This document shows, in pieces, positions 24,510-33,974 of a stretch of DNA of 64,000 bases. The translations under genes were made by a program, and so were the position numbers. The stretch's first letter is position 1. Each line of letters starts with the position of its first letter. This DNA is from Brevibacillus fluminis. GTDB lineage: Bacteria > Bacillota > Bacilli > Brevibacillales > Brevibacillaceae. The notes below the pieces were generated by a model that saw only the letters and a program-made list of their open reading frames with translations, was not told the origin of the DNA and did no database searches. The stretch is taken from NCBI RefSeq assembly GCF_003710825.1, contig NZ_RHHQ01000007.1, positions 1-64,000 on the forward strand, read 5' to 3'.

Positions 24510-25268
24510 TTAGTGAGAAAGATGGTCTTTCAAACTTTTCGGTTCCATTTTGGTGAATGCGTCCTGCTCGATCACTTGGGCATAGGACATTTGATTACCC
24601 GGATAATTTTTCAGCTTCCAGCCGTCCATGTTGCTGTTGCCGCCATACAGCGGGTCTGCGTAAACGCCTTCAAGCGTGCTTGAGCGAAGCAGTTGGAAGA
24701 AACCGCTGGCAGAAATCGTCGTCAGCTTCACTTCATCTTTTTCGAATGCCGTCAGGACGGCGTCCTGCTCCTCGGGGCTCAGGTCGGCAAAGTTCTTTTT
24801 GTACTTCGAATTGCTGTAGTTCTGGATTTCTTGCAGTCCGATCGTAAAAATTTCGCGCCGTTTTAGCCGGCCTTGGTACCCTTGGACTTTTTCGCCATTG
24901 AAGAATGGCGCTTCCATGTAGTCACGGGAGTTGAAGCCCCATTCGCCGGCCAGCTGGTGGTCCATGAAAAAGGCGACGCCAAGCGCTTTGGCACCAGGTC
25001 CAAGATCATCCTGGGGAAATATCCGCTCGCTTACCGCTTCGGCGATCTTGAACTGCTCCTGTGTGAAAAACATGGTTGCCTGCGTATAGTTGGCAGGCTG
25101 GGCCGCCGGTTGGGTAGCGGGCGGGGCCGCATTGTTGGTTTGTTTTCGCGGGATCAGACTGCCCACCACACCCCCGACGATCAGTCCGCCAACGGTATAA
25201 CCAGCGTTTTGCAAAAACTTGCGTCTGGATAATGTAGATTCATCAATTTGATCATTCTTGTTCGCCAA
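24510..25268 (-). CDS. Gluconate 2-dehydrogenase subunit 3 family protein with Tat signal
   Basis: 252-residue partner of the GMC flavoprotein. A twin-arginine signal (STLSRRKFLQNAGYTVGGLIVGG) sits at residues 12-35, followed by a Pro/Ala/Gln linker and then the subunit 3 domain (TQEQFKIAEAVSERIFPQDD, GVAFFMDHQLAGEWG). In characterised dehydrogenases this small subunit carries the folded flavoprotein through Tat. It starts at TTG 25268 behind GGAGGTG and precedes the large subunit by 25 bases, so the two form an operon. Confidence 0.88.
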   Translation of the reverse strand: MANKNDQIDESTLSRRKFLQNAGYTVGGLIVGGVVGSLIPRKQTNNAAPPATQPAAQPANYTQATMFFTQEQFKIAEAVSERIFPQDDLGPGAKALGVAFFMDHQLAGEWGFNSRDYMEAPFFNGEKVQGYQGRLKRREIFTIGLQEIQNYSNSKYKKNFADLSPEEQDAVLTAFEKDEVKLTTISASGFFQLLRSSTLEGVYADPLYGGNSNMDGWKLKNYPGNQMSYAQVIEQDAFTKMEPKSLKDHLSH

Positions 25269-25392
25269 CTGAATCCACCTCCTAGAAGTGGTTTGCTCAA
25301 ATCAGCCAAATCTTAAACATACTGGAATCCAAAAACATCCTGAAAGAAAACAAAACGCGAGGGTGATGCTAAGAAAAAAGGAAGGCAGGCGA

Positions 25393-26079
25393 ATGATCAT
25401 GAGGAAATGGCAAGGCTGGGCGGTTGTTTCATTGGCGAGCGTAATGATAGTGACGGCATGTGGACCGCAGGCAAATAACGGAACGCGGACGCAGACGCAG
25501 TCGATGCAGGCGCAGACGACCAAGCCGCTTCATGATGCAACCGTGATTCCAAGCTACGATGGGCAAAAAACAGTCACAACGAATCAGCATGGCAGTACCT
25601 ATAGCGGCATGGGCAGCTCGGTGCTAAGCCGAATTGGCAGCTCTGGACTCCATGCAGGCGGCATTTCCGCCAAACTCGAGTCGGTCCTCGGCAGTGCCGG
25701 AATCCACGGGATGAAAGTGTTCGTCATCGATGACACCGTGATTTTGGGGGAAACGGGCAGAGCGGGTATTCGGGCGACCCATTACGATGATTTACAGAGC
25801 AAAGTGCTCAGCAGTACGTCCGGAACTTCTGGAACAGGACGCAAACATGCCAATACCATGTCGGGCACGATGGGAACGCCACATAATCCGATGAACGATG
25901 TACAAAAGGCTAAGCGCGAAATTGAGCATTTTACAGGCGGCAATGTACGAGTGCTCGTCGTCACGCATGCGGAAGGGCTGAAAGCCATCGACCGTCTGCG
26001 TGCGAATATGCAGAAAAAGGGCGTTCCGATTCAAAAAGTGGCGGATGATGTGAGAACCGTGCTGAAATACGCAAAATAA
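25393..26079 (+). CDS. Spore-type lipoprotein, YhcN/YlaJ-like
   Basis: 228 residues with a lipoprotein signal: a basic N-terminus, a hydrophobic core and the lipobox VTAC (Cys about residue 21). A Gln/Thr-rich linker with a GSxGLHAGG segment follows. The second half has the pattern of YhcN/YlaJ sporulation lipoproteins (MKVFVIDDTVILGE, then NVRVLVVTHAEGLKAIDRLRANM). These coat or membrane lipoproteins are made during sporulation; the exact role is unknown. ATG 25393 follows GGAAGG. It is divergent from the GMC operon and ends in its own terminator. Confidence 0.78.
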   Translation: MIMRKWQGWAVVSLASVMIVTACGPQANNGTRTQTQSMQAQTTKPLHDATVIPSYDGQKTVTTNQHGSTYSGMGSSVLSRIGSSGLHAGGISAKLESVLGSAGIHGMKVFVIDDTVILGETGRAGIRATHYDDLQSKVLSSTSGTSGTGRKHANTMSGTMGTPHNPMNDVQKAKREIEHFTGGNVRVLVVTHAEGLKAIDRLRANMQKKGVPIQKVADDVRTVLKYAK

Positions 26080-26082
26080 CGA

Positions 26083-26119
26083 AAAAACCGGTTTCCCGCA
26101 ATGGAGGAACCGGTTTTTC
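26083..26119 (+). terminator. Terminator of the lipoprotein gene
   Basis: AAAAACCGGTT, 14-base loop, AACCGGTTTTTC. It is nearly symmetrical, so it can also stop the opposing sulfatase transcript. Confidence 0.85.
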
Positions 26120-26195
26120 ATTTGGAAAACGGTTGAATGGTTTCACGGGGAACAATGGCAGGGTAGGGATTATATCCCAAATGGAGAGCCAAGTT

Positions 26196-27842
26196 TTACT
26201 GCACCCCAGCGGTTAATGGAGTAAGGCGCTTTTCTCGCGCTTGTTCCTGCAAGAGCGTCTTCATGATCTGCTGGATTTGCCATGATGAACTATCCATCCA
26301 GTCGGGATGGGCCAGGTTGATCCGTTCCTCTGGGTCAGCCGATAGATTATATAACTCGAATTCCTCGCAATCGGGCACGTCGGGTTCGAAATACCGAGAG
26401 TATTTCCATAGCTCCTCACCTACGGATGTTCGCAGCTGCGCGATGACGGTCTCGATCTGCTTTGGCCCTTTCACCGACGGATATGGCACGCCAAGCAAGC
26501 TCACTTGGTGGAGCCCGCTGGTCGGGTCATCCGATGTCATGAAATAGATCGGCTCCCAAGAGCGATCGACGGTTTGCTTGCCAAGGAAAGCATCAGCCAA
26601 ATTTCTGCCCACAAACAGCCGCGTTTCGGTGTGCGTAAAGCGCAGTGTCGCTTGCAGCTTGGTAACATCTGCACCTGTAAGCCCAAGGATCGTCGGAACA
26701 AGGTCGATGTGGCTGGTCAGCAGCTCGCTTTGCCGCGGAACCGGAAACAGCTTCGGCTGGTGGATGATCAAAGGAACGTGCAGCGCTTCTTCATAAGCAC
26801 AGTAAAATTTTTGATGCAACCGCCCGTGGGCCCCAAGCAAATCGCCATGGTCGGCAGTAAACACAATCAGCGTCTCGTCATAAAACGAGGAGCGCCGGAA
26901 GCGATCAAGGACACGCATCATCTGGTCATCGGCATTTTTAATCAGCTGGTAATAGAGGCGGAAGTAATAGCGTTCATCGGAAATTGGCTGAAAGGCGCGG
27001 TGGTAAAGGCGGCGGTAGCTTCGTTGGCAGCTGGGGCGGTCAGCCAATGTTTCCTCATAGGTAGGCGGATACGGAACGTCAGGGATCGAAGGCGCGACAG
27101 GAAAGGAAAACAGCGGAGACATCGTGCTGTAGTCGCCGTATAGGACGATGTCGTGGGGATTTACGAATGAGGTGACAATCAGCCACGGCGCATCGGTACG
27201 GGCAGCATCACCGCTCATGCGCTCCTGTTCAAGCTGATCGATGAGCGAGGTAAACAGGGATGCATACGTTTGGTCGCGTCCCCTCGGGCCGATAGCGGAA
27301 GACGAGCCGGAGTTGTGCGGATTTTTTCCGTGTGGCTCCGGGCCGACCCAATGGGAAAAGCCGTATTCATCCAGCCGATTGGCATGTAGGTAGAGCTGTT
27401 CCGACGCGGGATCAGGTATGCCGGTAGCGGGATTATAGCTGGGAAAAGAAAGGTGGCTGCCCGGGCGAATGATATCAGCGTTGGAAAAGTGCCATTTGCC
27501 CAAATAGTATGTCCGGTAGCCGTTTAGCCGCATGTAATCGCCTAAGGTCGGAACCGTATTGGGATCGAGCCAAAATTGGTCGGGATCAAACGCTGTTTTT
27601 GCAGCGCCAGGCGTTTGGCTGACACCATGCAAGGACGGATATTGTCCGGTGAAAAGGCTTGCGCGCGAGGGGCAGCAAGCGGAGGCGGCGATGTAATGAC
27701 GGCAAAATTCAAGGCCATGCTGACGCAAAAAAGCGTGGGCGGGCAGCTGCGTGCGGCTCCATTCCGCGAGCGCTGCCGATTCATAGACGGGCGGAAAGCG
27801 TTCTTCATCGGTCAGGATGATGAGGATATTGGGGCGCTTCAC
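26196..27842 (-). CDS. Type I sulfatase (arylsulfatase/choline-sulfatase superfamily)
   Basis: 548-residue alkaline-phosphatase-fold hydrolase. The N-terminal NILIILTDEER supplies metal ligands, and CCPSRASLFTGQYPSLHG (about residues 56-73) is the sulfatase signature whose Cys is converted to formylglycine. YYLGKWH and the late VFTADHGDLLGAHGRLHQK are the other metal/substrate motifs. No signal peptide is present, so it acts in the cytosol. No formylglycine-generating enzyme or sulfate-ester transporter is next to it. GTG 27842 is preferred to TTG 27848, which lies too close to AAAGGAG. Confidence 0.88.
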   Translation of the reverse strand: MKRPNILIILTDEERFPPVYESAALAEWSRTQLPAHAFLRQHGLEFCRHYIAASACCPSRASLFTGQYPSLHGVSQTPGAAKTAFDPDQFWLDPNTVPTLGDYMRLNGYRTYYLGKWHFSNADIIRPGSHLSFPSYNPATGIPDPASEQLYLHANRLDEYGFSHWVGPEPHGKNPHNSGSSSAIGPRGRDQTYASLFTSLIDQLEQERMSGDAARTDAPWLIVTSFVNPHDIVLYGDYSTMSPLFSFPVAPSIPDVPYPPTYEETLADRPSCQRSYRRLYHRAFQPISDERYYFRLYYQLIKNADDQMMRVLDRFRRSSFYDETLIVFTADHGDLLGAHGRLHQKFYCAYEEALHVPLIIHQPKLFPVPRQSELLTSHIDLVPTILGLTGADVTKLQATLRFTHTETRLFVGRNLADAFLGKQTVDRSWEPIYFMTSDDPTSGLHQVSLLGVPYPSVKGPKQIETVIAQLRTSVGEELWKYSRYFEPDVPDCEEFELYNLSADPEERINLAHPDWMDSSSWQIQQIMKTLLQEQAREKRLTPLTAGVQ

Positions 27843-27913
27843 AGCCAATCGCTCCTTTCGTAAGCAACATTCTCAATGTGACCTGCCATCCTAAGTGTAT
27901 GCGGAGGCAAATG

Positions 27914-27948
27914 GAAAAAGCCGCGCACTGCGTCGAGCGTGCGCGGCT
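27914..27948 (-). terminator. Terminator of the oppA-like gene
   Basis: On the minus strand AGCCGCGCAC, ten-base loop, GTGCGCGGCTTTTTCC. Confidence 0.85.
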
Positions 27949-27972
27949 AGCATTCAGCTGTAGGGCGAGAAT

Positions 27973-29655
27973 TTATTCAAAGTAAGCCCATTTGTACTGG
28001 GCATTCCCCATGCCAGAGATCACGACATCTTTCAGCTTCTCGCTTTGCGTATAGATGGAGCCGCGGAAATAGAACGGAAGCACCGGCATGTCGTCGATGA
28101 AGATTTTTTCTGCGTCTTGCAGAACCGCTTTGCGCTGGGCAGGGTCCTGTACGGTTGCGGATTTGTTCAACAGGTCCATGTATTGCTTGTTTTCCCAGTT
28201 AGTGTGATTGTTACCGCCCTTTGTTTTGAAAATTTCTAGGAAGTTGATCGGGTCGTTGAAGTCCCCAGTCCAGCCCATCCGCGCCACTTGGTAGTTGCCC
28301 TGCCTGATCGCGTCATAGTAAACGTTCCATTCCTGATTTTCCAGCTTGACGGAGACGCCCAGGTTTTTGCTCCACATATCCTGCACCGCTTGGGCGATTT
28401 TCGCCTGCGCGTCATCGGTATTGTAGGAGAGCGTGATCGCCGGCATCTTGTCAATGCTCGCGTAGCCCTCCTCCTTCATACCTTCAGCAAGCAGTTTTTT
28501 GGCAGTCTCCACGTCATTGTCTTTAAACAGTCCCTGTTCATTTTCAGGGAACATGGTTGGTGGGACGATCGCGGTGGCCGGGAGCTCGCCGCCTTGTGTA
28601 ATGTTTTGCACGATGGACTTACGATCGATGGCATAGGCGAAGGCTTGGCGAATTTTTTTGTTGTTGAACGGCTTTTTGTCGACATTGAATTCGTACCAGT
28701 AAGTAGCCGCTTTCGGCTTGATGTGCAGCACGCCTTTGTCCTTTAGCGCCGTCATTGCGTCAAACGGGATGCTGCTCACAGGCGCGCCTGCCATATCCAG
28801 CTCGCCACCCTCGAACATGGACAGCTCGGTATTGGTGTCGTTGATCATGTTTAGCTCGATTTTGTCCAGCTTGACGCTCTGCGCATCCCAATAGTTTTCG
28901 TTCTTCTCTAGCACGATCTTGTCTTTGTGCTTCCAGTCAGCCAGCTTGAACGGACCGTCGCTGATGAAGTCGGCACCGGCGTTTTTGTACCAGTCGGGAT
29001 TTGCCTTCGCTGTTTTGCTGTGGACCGGATAATAGGTGGAGAAAGCGGTCAGCTCCAGGAAGAATGGCGTTGGATTTTCCAGCTTCACTTCCAACGTCTT
29101 GTCGTCGATGACCTTTACCCCGAGCTGGTCGGCAGGCAGCTCGCCTTTGAACACCTTCTCGGCGTTTTTGATGTAATAGAGCATATAGGCGTATTCCGAT
29201 CCGTTTTTCGAATTCAGCACCCAGCGCCATGCGTAATCGAAGTCGTTGGCAGTTACCGGATCGCCGTTGGACCATTTGGCATCACGCAGCGTGAACGTGT
29301 AGGTGGTCAAGTCATCGGACACCTTAATGTCCTGCGCGATCGCGTTTTCCGGCTTGTCCTCCTTGTTGATGCGGGTCAGCCCCTCGAAAACCTGTAGCAG
29401 CACGTTGTTGGAATAAATGTCGGTAGCGGCGTTTGGATTCAAATTCGTCGGTTCGGAGAAGTTGTTGGCACGCAAGACTTGTGCAGGTTTGGCGGCTTGT
29501 TCTGGTGCGGGAGAGGTCTCGGCACTCGGTTGCGGAGCTGGCTGTGTCTGTTGGTTGCTGGTGGCAGACTGGCTGCAGGCGGATAAAACGGTCGCGAATC
29601 CGACGGAGAGCGCCAGGGCACTGAACCAGCCGTTCGTCTTTTTGGTTTCGAACAA
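27973..29655 (-). CDS. Oligopeptide ABC transporter substrate-binding lipoprotein (OppA family)
   Basis: 560 residues with a lipoprotein signal and lipobox LSAC at about residue 26. The mature protein has the SBP_bac_5 pattern: LNPNAATDIYSNNVLLQVFEGL, YTFTLRDAKWSNGDPVTANDFDYAWRW and the C-terminal MGWTGDFNDPINFLEIF block found in OppA/DppE. It would capture extracellular peptides for an Opp/Dpp permease, but no permease or ATPase gene is adjacent, so it is an orphan receptor using a system elsewhere. The TTG start at 29655 has AAAGGAG about 10 bases upstream. Confidence 0.93.
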   Translation of the reverse strand: MFETKKTNGWFSALALSVGFATVLSACSQSATSNQQTQPAPQPSAETSPAPEQAAKPAQVLRANNFSEPTNLNPNAATDIYSNNVLLQVFEGLTRINKEDKPENAIAQDIKVSDDLTTYTFTLRDAKWSNGDPVTANDFDYAWRWVLNSKNGSEYAYMLYYIKNAEKVFKGELPADQLGVKVIDDKTLEVKLENPTPFFLELTAFSTYYPVHSKTAKANPDWYKNAGADFISDGPFKLADWKHKDKIVLEKNENYWDAQSVKLDKIELNMINDTNTELSMFEGGELDMAGAPVSSIPFDAMTALKDKGVLHIKPKAATYWYEFNVDKKPFNNKKIRQAFAYAIDRKSIVQNITQGGELPATAIVPPTMFPENEQGLFKDNDVETAKKLLAEGMKEEGYASIDKMPAITLSYNTDDAQAKIAQAVQDMWSKNLGVSVKLENQEWNVYYDAIRQGNYQVARMGWTGDFNDPINFLEIFKTKGGNNHTNWENKQYMDLLNKSATVQDPAQRKAVLQDAEKIFIDDMPVLPFYFRGSIYTQSEKLKDVVISGMGNAQYKWAYFE

Positions 29656-29988
29656 GTGTGATCACTCCTTTTTTCCTGTCGAACGAATGGATGATTCGGG
29701 AAAAAATGACAGGGAATAATGTACGAATTATACTGAATTTTCCTGACTTTAACCAGTGCCTTTGTGCCGAGAAGAAAGAAAATTCCCTCCATTACGAAAA
29801 ATATGTGGCAGTGGTAGACTACGGATAAGAAATTAAGATACTAGAGACGTGGAACGGATCGAACAGCTGGTGCTTCGGCAAGCCTTTCAGGGAACCCTGC
29901 TGGATTTCCAAACGGCTCATGATTGATCCCTCTCTGGGAAAAGCTAACGGCAAACATGTCGTCATTTTTTCCAGAAAGGATGAGCACC

Positions 29989-31074
29989 ATGAACAAGCAT
30001 CGGCTATGGCTCAGCTCCCTTCTTGTCCTGACGCTCATCGCCTGCAGCCGTTCATCCACGCCCACCAAACCTCAGCAGGCGGCAGGGGAGAAGCCGCACA
30101 CGGCAGCGAAAACAGCACCAAAGCAGCTCGCATCCCCGCAAATAATCGTCCACGCCAAAGCGCTCAATCCGATCACGCTGCAGCTAACCTTTGAAAAGCC
30201 GCTGCCGCCGGAGGATTTGGTGCTCAGGCATGCCCGCAACAATTTCGCGTTCACCGCCGGACTATCGATTCGCAATGTGCCACGACTCAAGTCCGGAACC
30301 AAATCAACGTACCTTATCCCGACCACCGTACAAAAAACGGGCAATCGCTACATCCTGACCTATAAAGGCAACACGACAGCCAGCTTTGATGCGAATCCAC
30401 TCAAGCTCCCCTTTGCAGGCGTAAAGCAAGTGTCGCACGATACGTTCGAGGTCGAAAGCTTCCTCTCGCAGCGTGTCACCGATTATCAAAATGTGATCGC
30501 GGATACGGCGGGCAAGCGTATGGGCCTCAGCTTTGAGCTGGATGACCACAACCGCTTTCAAGGAAAAAGCTACCAGATCATTCCCTCTTTGCGAGACGCG
30601 CAGATTTTCGTGATCCCGAAGGGCGGCAACGCGATTATCACCGCTTCGTACGTCCCCCATACACAGTCGACAGACGGCCGGCAAGCCCCCAAATTCCGTC
30701 TGCCGGAAGGCGTCGTGTTCAAACCGGGTATCACGTACACCATCACCTCCGATTGGGCCACGATCGATCGTAACAACCTCCTCGCAGGCAAAATCGCCCC
30801 GCTGCAAATCAAGGCGGTGAAGAGGTTTACGCCATCTGCCGTGGAAGTCGTGCTGGCTATCGACCCGAAAGACGAGGTGTTTGCCTCGCGCAGCATCGTG
30901 CTGGCAGCACCGAATGGCCACCGGATGAAGGCGATCTACCGGGAGAACAGTCGGAAGGGTGCGAGCGGGATTTTTGATGTGCAAGCGGGTGCCACACTTG
31001 AGAACGGGAGGACCTATGCAGTGCAGCCGGCTGGAGCGTGGGCAATTGCCAATCATGTGAAAGTGAGGCCGTGA
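29989..31074 (+). CDS. Hypothetical lipoprotein, 361 residues
   Basis: The start has a lipoprotein signal (MNKHRLWLSSLLVLTLIAC, Cys at residue 19) followed by a Ser/Thr/Pro/Lys-rich linker. The body has repeated beta-rich segments of the form AKALNPITLQLTFEKPL and VKRFTPSAVEVVLAIDPK, suggestive of Ig-like or SLH-associated beta-sandwich domains, but no family is recognised with confidence. ATG 29989 follows AAAGGATGA. It is monocistronic, divergent from oppA, and is probably an envelope protein. Confidence 0.72.
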   Translation: MNKHRLWLSSLLVLTLIACSRSSTPTKPQQAAGEKPHTAAKTAPKQLASPQIIVHAKALNPITLQLTFEKPLPPEDLVLRHARNNFAFTAGLSIRNVPRLKSGTKSTYLIPTTVQKTGNRYILTYKGNTTASFDANPLKLPFAGVKQVSHDTFEVESFLSQRVTDYQNVIADTAGKRMGLSFELDDHNRFQGKSYQIIPSLRDAQIFVIPKGGNAIITASYVPHTQSTDGRQAPKFRLPEGVVFKPGITYTITSDWATIDRNNLLAGKIAPLQIKAVKRFTPSAVEVVLAIDPKDEVFASRSIVLAAPNGHRMKAIYRENSRKGASGIFDVQAGATLENGRTYAVQPAGAWAIANHVKVRP

Positions 31075-31078
31075 ACAG

Positions 31079-31117
31079 AGAGCCTTTTTCGCCAAAGCTG
31101 GCGGAGAGGGCTTTTTT
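31079..31117 (+). terminator. Terminator of the lipoprotein gene
   Basis: AGAGCC with CGCC pairs to GGCG with GAGGGCT, followed by six T. Confidence 0.75.
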
Positions 31118-31332
31118 GCTGCGCGAACAATCCAAAAAGGATACGCTTTTGATATAGGAAGCAATATTTTGTCAGTACTGGAAAGGAAATTGGTACCACC
31201 AGCCGGAATACGTAACAGGAACATTGTCGAAAAAAGGAATATCGTGCGGCAGCGGTTGGCGATATCGGGAGAAGACTGCTGGCTGAAGACTCGCGCACAC
31301 GGCAGTAGAATAAGAAAGGAAGACGCTTTTTA

Positions 31333-32391
31333 ATGAAAAAATGGATGATTGCATTGCTGGTGCTGCTGCTTGCGTTACCGGCAGAAATAAGCCTTGCTAT
31401 CGGCTCAAAAACCGCCAGCGTCCAACTGGCGACAGGCAAAAAATATGTCAGCTACGTATCGTTCTCCGCCTCCGAACCAGTTGAACTGCGCCCGGTTTTG
31501 GCGCAAAACAAAGTGGGGAAGACGCAGGAGCTGGCGCAAATGGCCAAAACTCACAAAGCGCTCGCGGCGATCAATGGGACTTATTTCAATCCGTACGATG
31601 AAAAAGATTTGCAGCCGATGGGCGGGATCGTCATCAATGGCGCTGTCCAGCATTTCCGTGGCGGGGCAGTCGCGATGGGGATTACTGCGCAAAACGAGCT
31701 GATCTTCTCCGAAGGTAACCCGTATTCGCTGGTCGGCACGCTGAATGCCGGCACGCCGCAGGAAAAAAGCTGGTCAGCATTCAACGTCAACCATTTGCCG
31801 ACCTCGCAGGCTGAGGCTGTGCTGTTCACGCCTGCATTCCGGACGGCAACGCTGTCCATCGCCGGCTTCCGCTTTGTCGCGGTTAGCGAAGGCAAAGTGA
31901 GCGCAATCACCAAGGACAACGCCGTGATTCCGGCGAATGGCTTTGTCGTCGCGTACGGCTCGCAGCGAAGAGACAGCGACAACTTCCACATCGGCGATAC
32001 GGCGGTATACCGATTGCAGCCGTCACCTGGTTTCGAAAAAGCGGTGCATATGATCAGCGTCGGGCCGCGGTTGGTCGCAGCGGGTAAATCGGCTGTGGAT
32101 CTGTCATCGTTCACCGAAGCCAAAATCACGACGCAAAAAGGCCAGCGCAGCTTTATCGGGATGAAGGCGGACAAGACGATCGTGATGGGCACGGTGAGCA
32201 ACGTCACCATACTTGAGCTGGCTGAAATTGCCGTGAAGCTGGGCTTGGCCGACGCGATGGCCTTGGATGGCGGGGCATCTTCCGGCTTGTACTACGATGG
32301 ATCATACGTCACCAAGGCGGGGCGCAATTTGAGCAATGCGCTGGTTGTGGTGAAAAAGCAGCAAGCGACGGTTCTGGCGCCTAAGAAGTGA
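31333..32391 (+). CDS. Secreted NAGPA-domain (phosphodiester glycosidase-like) protein
   Basis: 352 residues. A signal peptide (KKWMIALLVLLLALPAEISLA) is followed by a domain of the phosphodiester glycosidase/NAGPA family: AINGTYFNPYDEKDLQPMGGIVINGAV near residue 80, then the family-typical C-terminal LAEIAVKLGLADAMALDGGASSGLYYDGSYV. Bacterial members such as YbfH/YngK-associated proteins act on exopolysaccharide or cell-wall glycans; the substrate here is unknown. The ATG at 31333 is preceded by AAAGGAAGA. The stop codon overlaps an upstream in-frame extension of the M48 gene, so the two may be co-transcribed. Confidence 0.85.
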   Translation: MKKWMIALLVLLLALPAEISLAIGSKTASVQLATGKKYVSYVSFSASEPVELRPVLAQNKVGKTQELAQMAKTHKALAAINGTYFNPYDEKDLQPMGGIVINGAVQHFRGGAVAMGITAQNELIFSEGNPYSLVGTLNAGTPQEKSWSAFNVNHLPTSQAEAVLFTPAFRTATLSIAGFRFVAVSEGKVSAITKDNAVIPANGFVVAYGSQRRDSDNFHIGDTAVYRLQPSPGFEKAVHMISVGPRLVAAGKSAVDLSSFTEAKITTQKGQRSFIGMKADKTIVMGTVSNVTILELAEIAVKLGLADAMALDGGASSGLYYDGSYVTKAGRNLSNALVVVKKQQATVLAPKK

Positions 32392-32435
32392 GTGGGGAAA
32401 GGCGCATTTTTGATGTTTTTGGAGGGGAAAGAAAC

Positions 32436-33722
32436 GTGCTTGTGAATGAACGAGAAGTAACGGCTGAAACGCAGCCATGTCCGAGCTGTGATGGACCGGT
32501 CAGCATTGTAAAAGGATACAATCCGTGGTGCCCAGCCTGTAACTGGAACTTGAATCCGCTGCGGAAAGAAGAAAACGATACGCTAATTCAAAGGTATTAC
32601 CGAAAAGCAGGGAAATATTTTGGGGATGGGCTGCTTCAGTCAGTGATACAGGACCCAACTCGGAAAACGCATGCGCTCTCGACCGTATTCGCCTACATGA
32701 TCGCGAGCATGGTTCACATCATCGGCGTATTGGTTTTGCTGTGTGGGGTATGGTTGGCGATTGTTGGCTGGGGCAAATTTTTCTTTTTGTTGGGAGCAGG
32801 GGTGTGTCTTTTGATTGCATGGGTCACCCGACCGCGTTTTGGCAGACAGCGTGAAGAAGTGCTAGAAAGGAGCGAATGCCCGACTCTCTACAAAATCGTC
32901 GATGAAATGGCCGTGCTCATGGGGGCGAAGCGGATCAGAGGCATTGCAGTCAATTTCGATTATAACGCCGCTTACGGAACCTATGGGCTGACCAGGAAAT
33001 CCTACGTCCATTTGGGTCTCCCATTATTCAGCATCTTGCAGACCCAGGAGCAGATTGCGTTGATTGCACATGAGTTGGGGCATGGGGTGAATCGGGATAC
33101 GTCGAGGGGATTTTTCGTAGGCACTGCGATCGACACGTTATGTGAGTGGCATTATTTAATTCGGCCCGATCGCATCATCGAGCAGGAGGGTAGCTTTATG
33201 GATATCCTGATGATACCGGTAAACGTGCTGCTGCTCGGTCTGTCAAATGTGGTTTTGGGATGCATTTATTTGCTGTCTCATCTGTTGTGGCGCGACAAGC
33301 AACGGGCTGAATTCTTTGCTGACTATTTGGCAGCATCGGTGAGTGGACTCGATGCCAAGCTTGGGCTCTTGGAAAAGCTTCATTTGGACCATATGTTTCG
33401 TTTTGCCGTCCAAAAGGTTGCAATCACCAAGCAGCAAGGGAACGCTTTCGACGAAATCAGGGCGCAATTCAAACAAATTCCCTTGTCTGAGCTTGAACGG
33501 GTCAAAAGAATCGAGCGCTTGACGGATGCGCGGCTCGATGCGACTCATCCTCCAACTTCATCACGCATCGAGTTCCTGGAGGCAAAAGGACAGCATCAGC
33601 CCGTTTATCAAATCTCGCAAGAAGACCAGATGCGACTGGAAGGTGAGTTGAGAAAGCTGGAAGAACGATTGACCGCCAAATTCGTTAGCTATTATCAAAA
33701 TCATCCTGCCTTGATGTATTAA
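32436..33722 (+). CDS. Membrane M48-family metalloprotease with N-terminal zinc ribbon
   Basis: 428 residues. An N-terminal zinc ribbon (CPSCDGPVSIVKGYNPWCPAC) precedes two hydrophobic segments around residues 90-130. The peptidase domain carries the zinc motif HELGHGVNRD (about residue 210) and a downstream glutamate region KQRAEFFADYLAA, the HExxH...E(x)xxAD pattern of HtpX/Ste24 proteases. Another pair of membrane helices (VNVLLLGLSNVVLGCIYLLSHLL) lies between them. Such proteases take part in membrane-protein quality control. GTG 32436 is chosen for GGAGGGG eight bases upstream; the in-frame GTG at 32388 overlaps the previous gene. Confidence 0.88.
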   Translation: MLVNEREVTAETQPCPSCDGPVSIVKGYNPWCPACNWNLNPLRKEENDTLIQRYYRKAGKYFGDGLLQSVIQDPTRKTHALSTVFAYMIASMVHIIGVLVLLCGVWLAIVGWGKFFFLLGAGVCLLIAWVTRPRFGRQREEVLERSECPTLYKIVDEMAVLMGAKRIRGIAVNFDYNAAYGTYGLTRKSYVHLGLPLFSILQTQEQIALIAHELGHGVNRDTSRGFFVGTAIDTLCEWHYLIRPDRIIEQEGSFMDILMIPVNVLLLGLSNVVLGCIYLLSHLLWRDKQRAEFFADYLAASVSGLDAKLGLLEKLHLDHMFRFAVQKVAITKQQGNAFDEIRAQFKQIPLSELERVKRIERLTDARLDATHPPTSSRIEFLEAKGQHQPVYQISQEDQMRLEGELRKLEERLTAKFVSYYQNHPALMY

Positions 33723-33806
33723 TCCCATAACATGCACACCATTTTGTGAATTGTGCCCGAAAATGATAGAATAGGGAATTGGGAGCCATTTCTCCCGATT
33801 TGATTC

Positions 33807-33837
33807 TTGCACATGAACCGTGACATTGAGGTATAAT
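33807..33837 (+). promoter_or_regulatory. Possible promoter of yebC
   Basis: TTGCAC (33807-33812) and TATAAT (33832-33837) with a 19-base spacer. The -10 is perfect; the long spacer lowers confidence. Confidence 0.45.
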
Positions 33838-33974
33838 AGATACTTGTGGATGGACGTGACGTTTGAAGCGAGGACTGGGCATGTGGCTCAATGGCCAAGC
33901 CCACGAACATCGTGTGAAAGAAGCGGTCAGCTTCTTCTACCTACATTTTGCGCAAGTGAAAGAGAGTGGAAATT

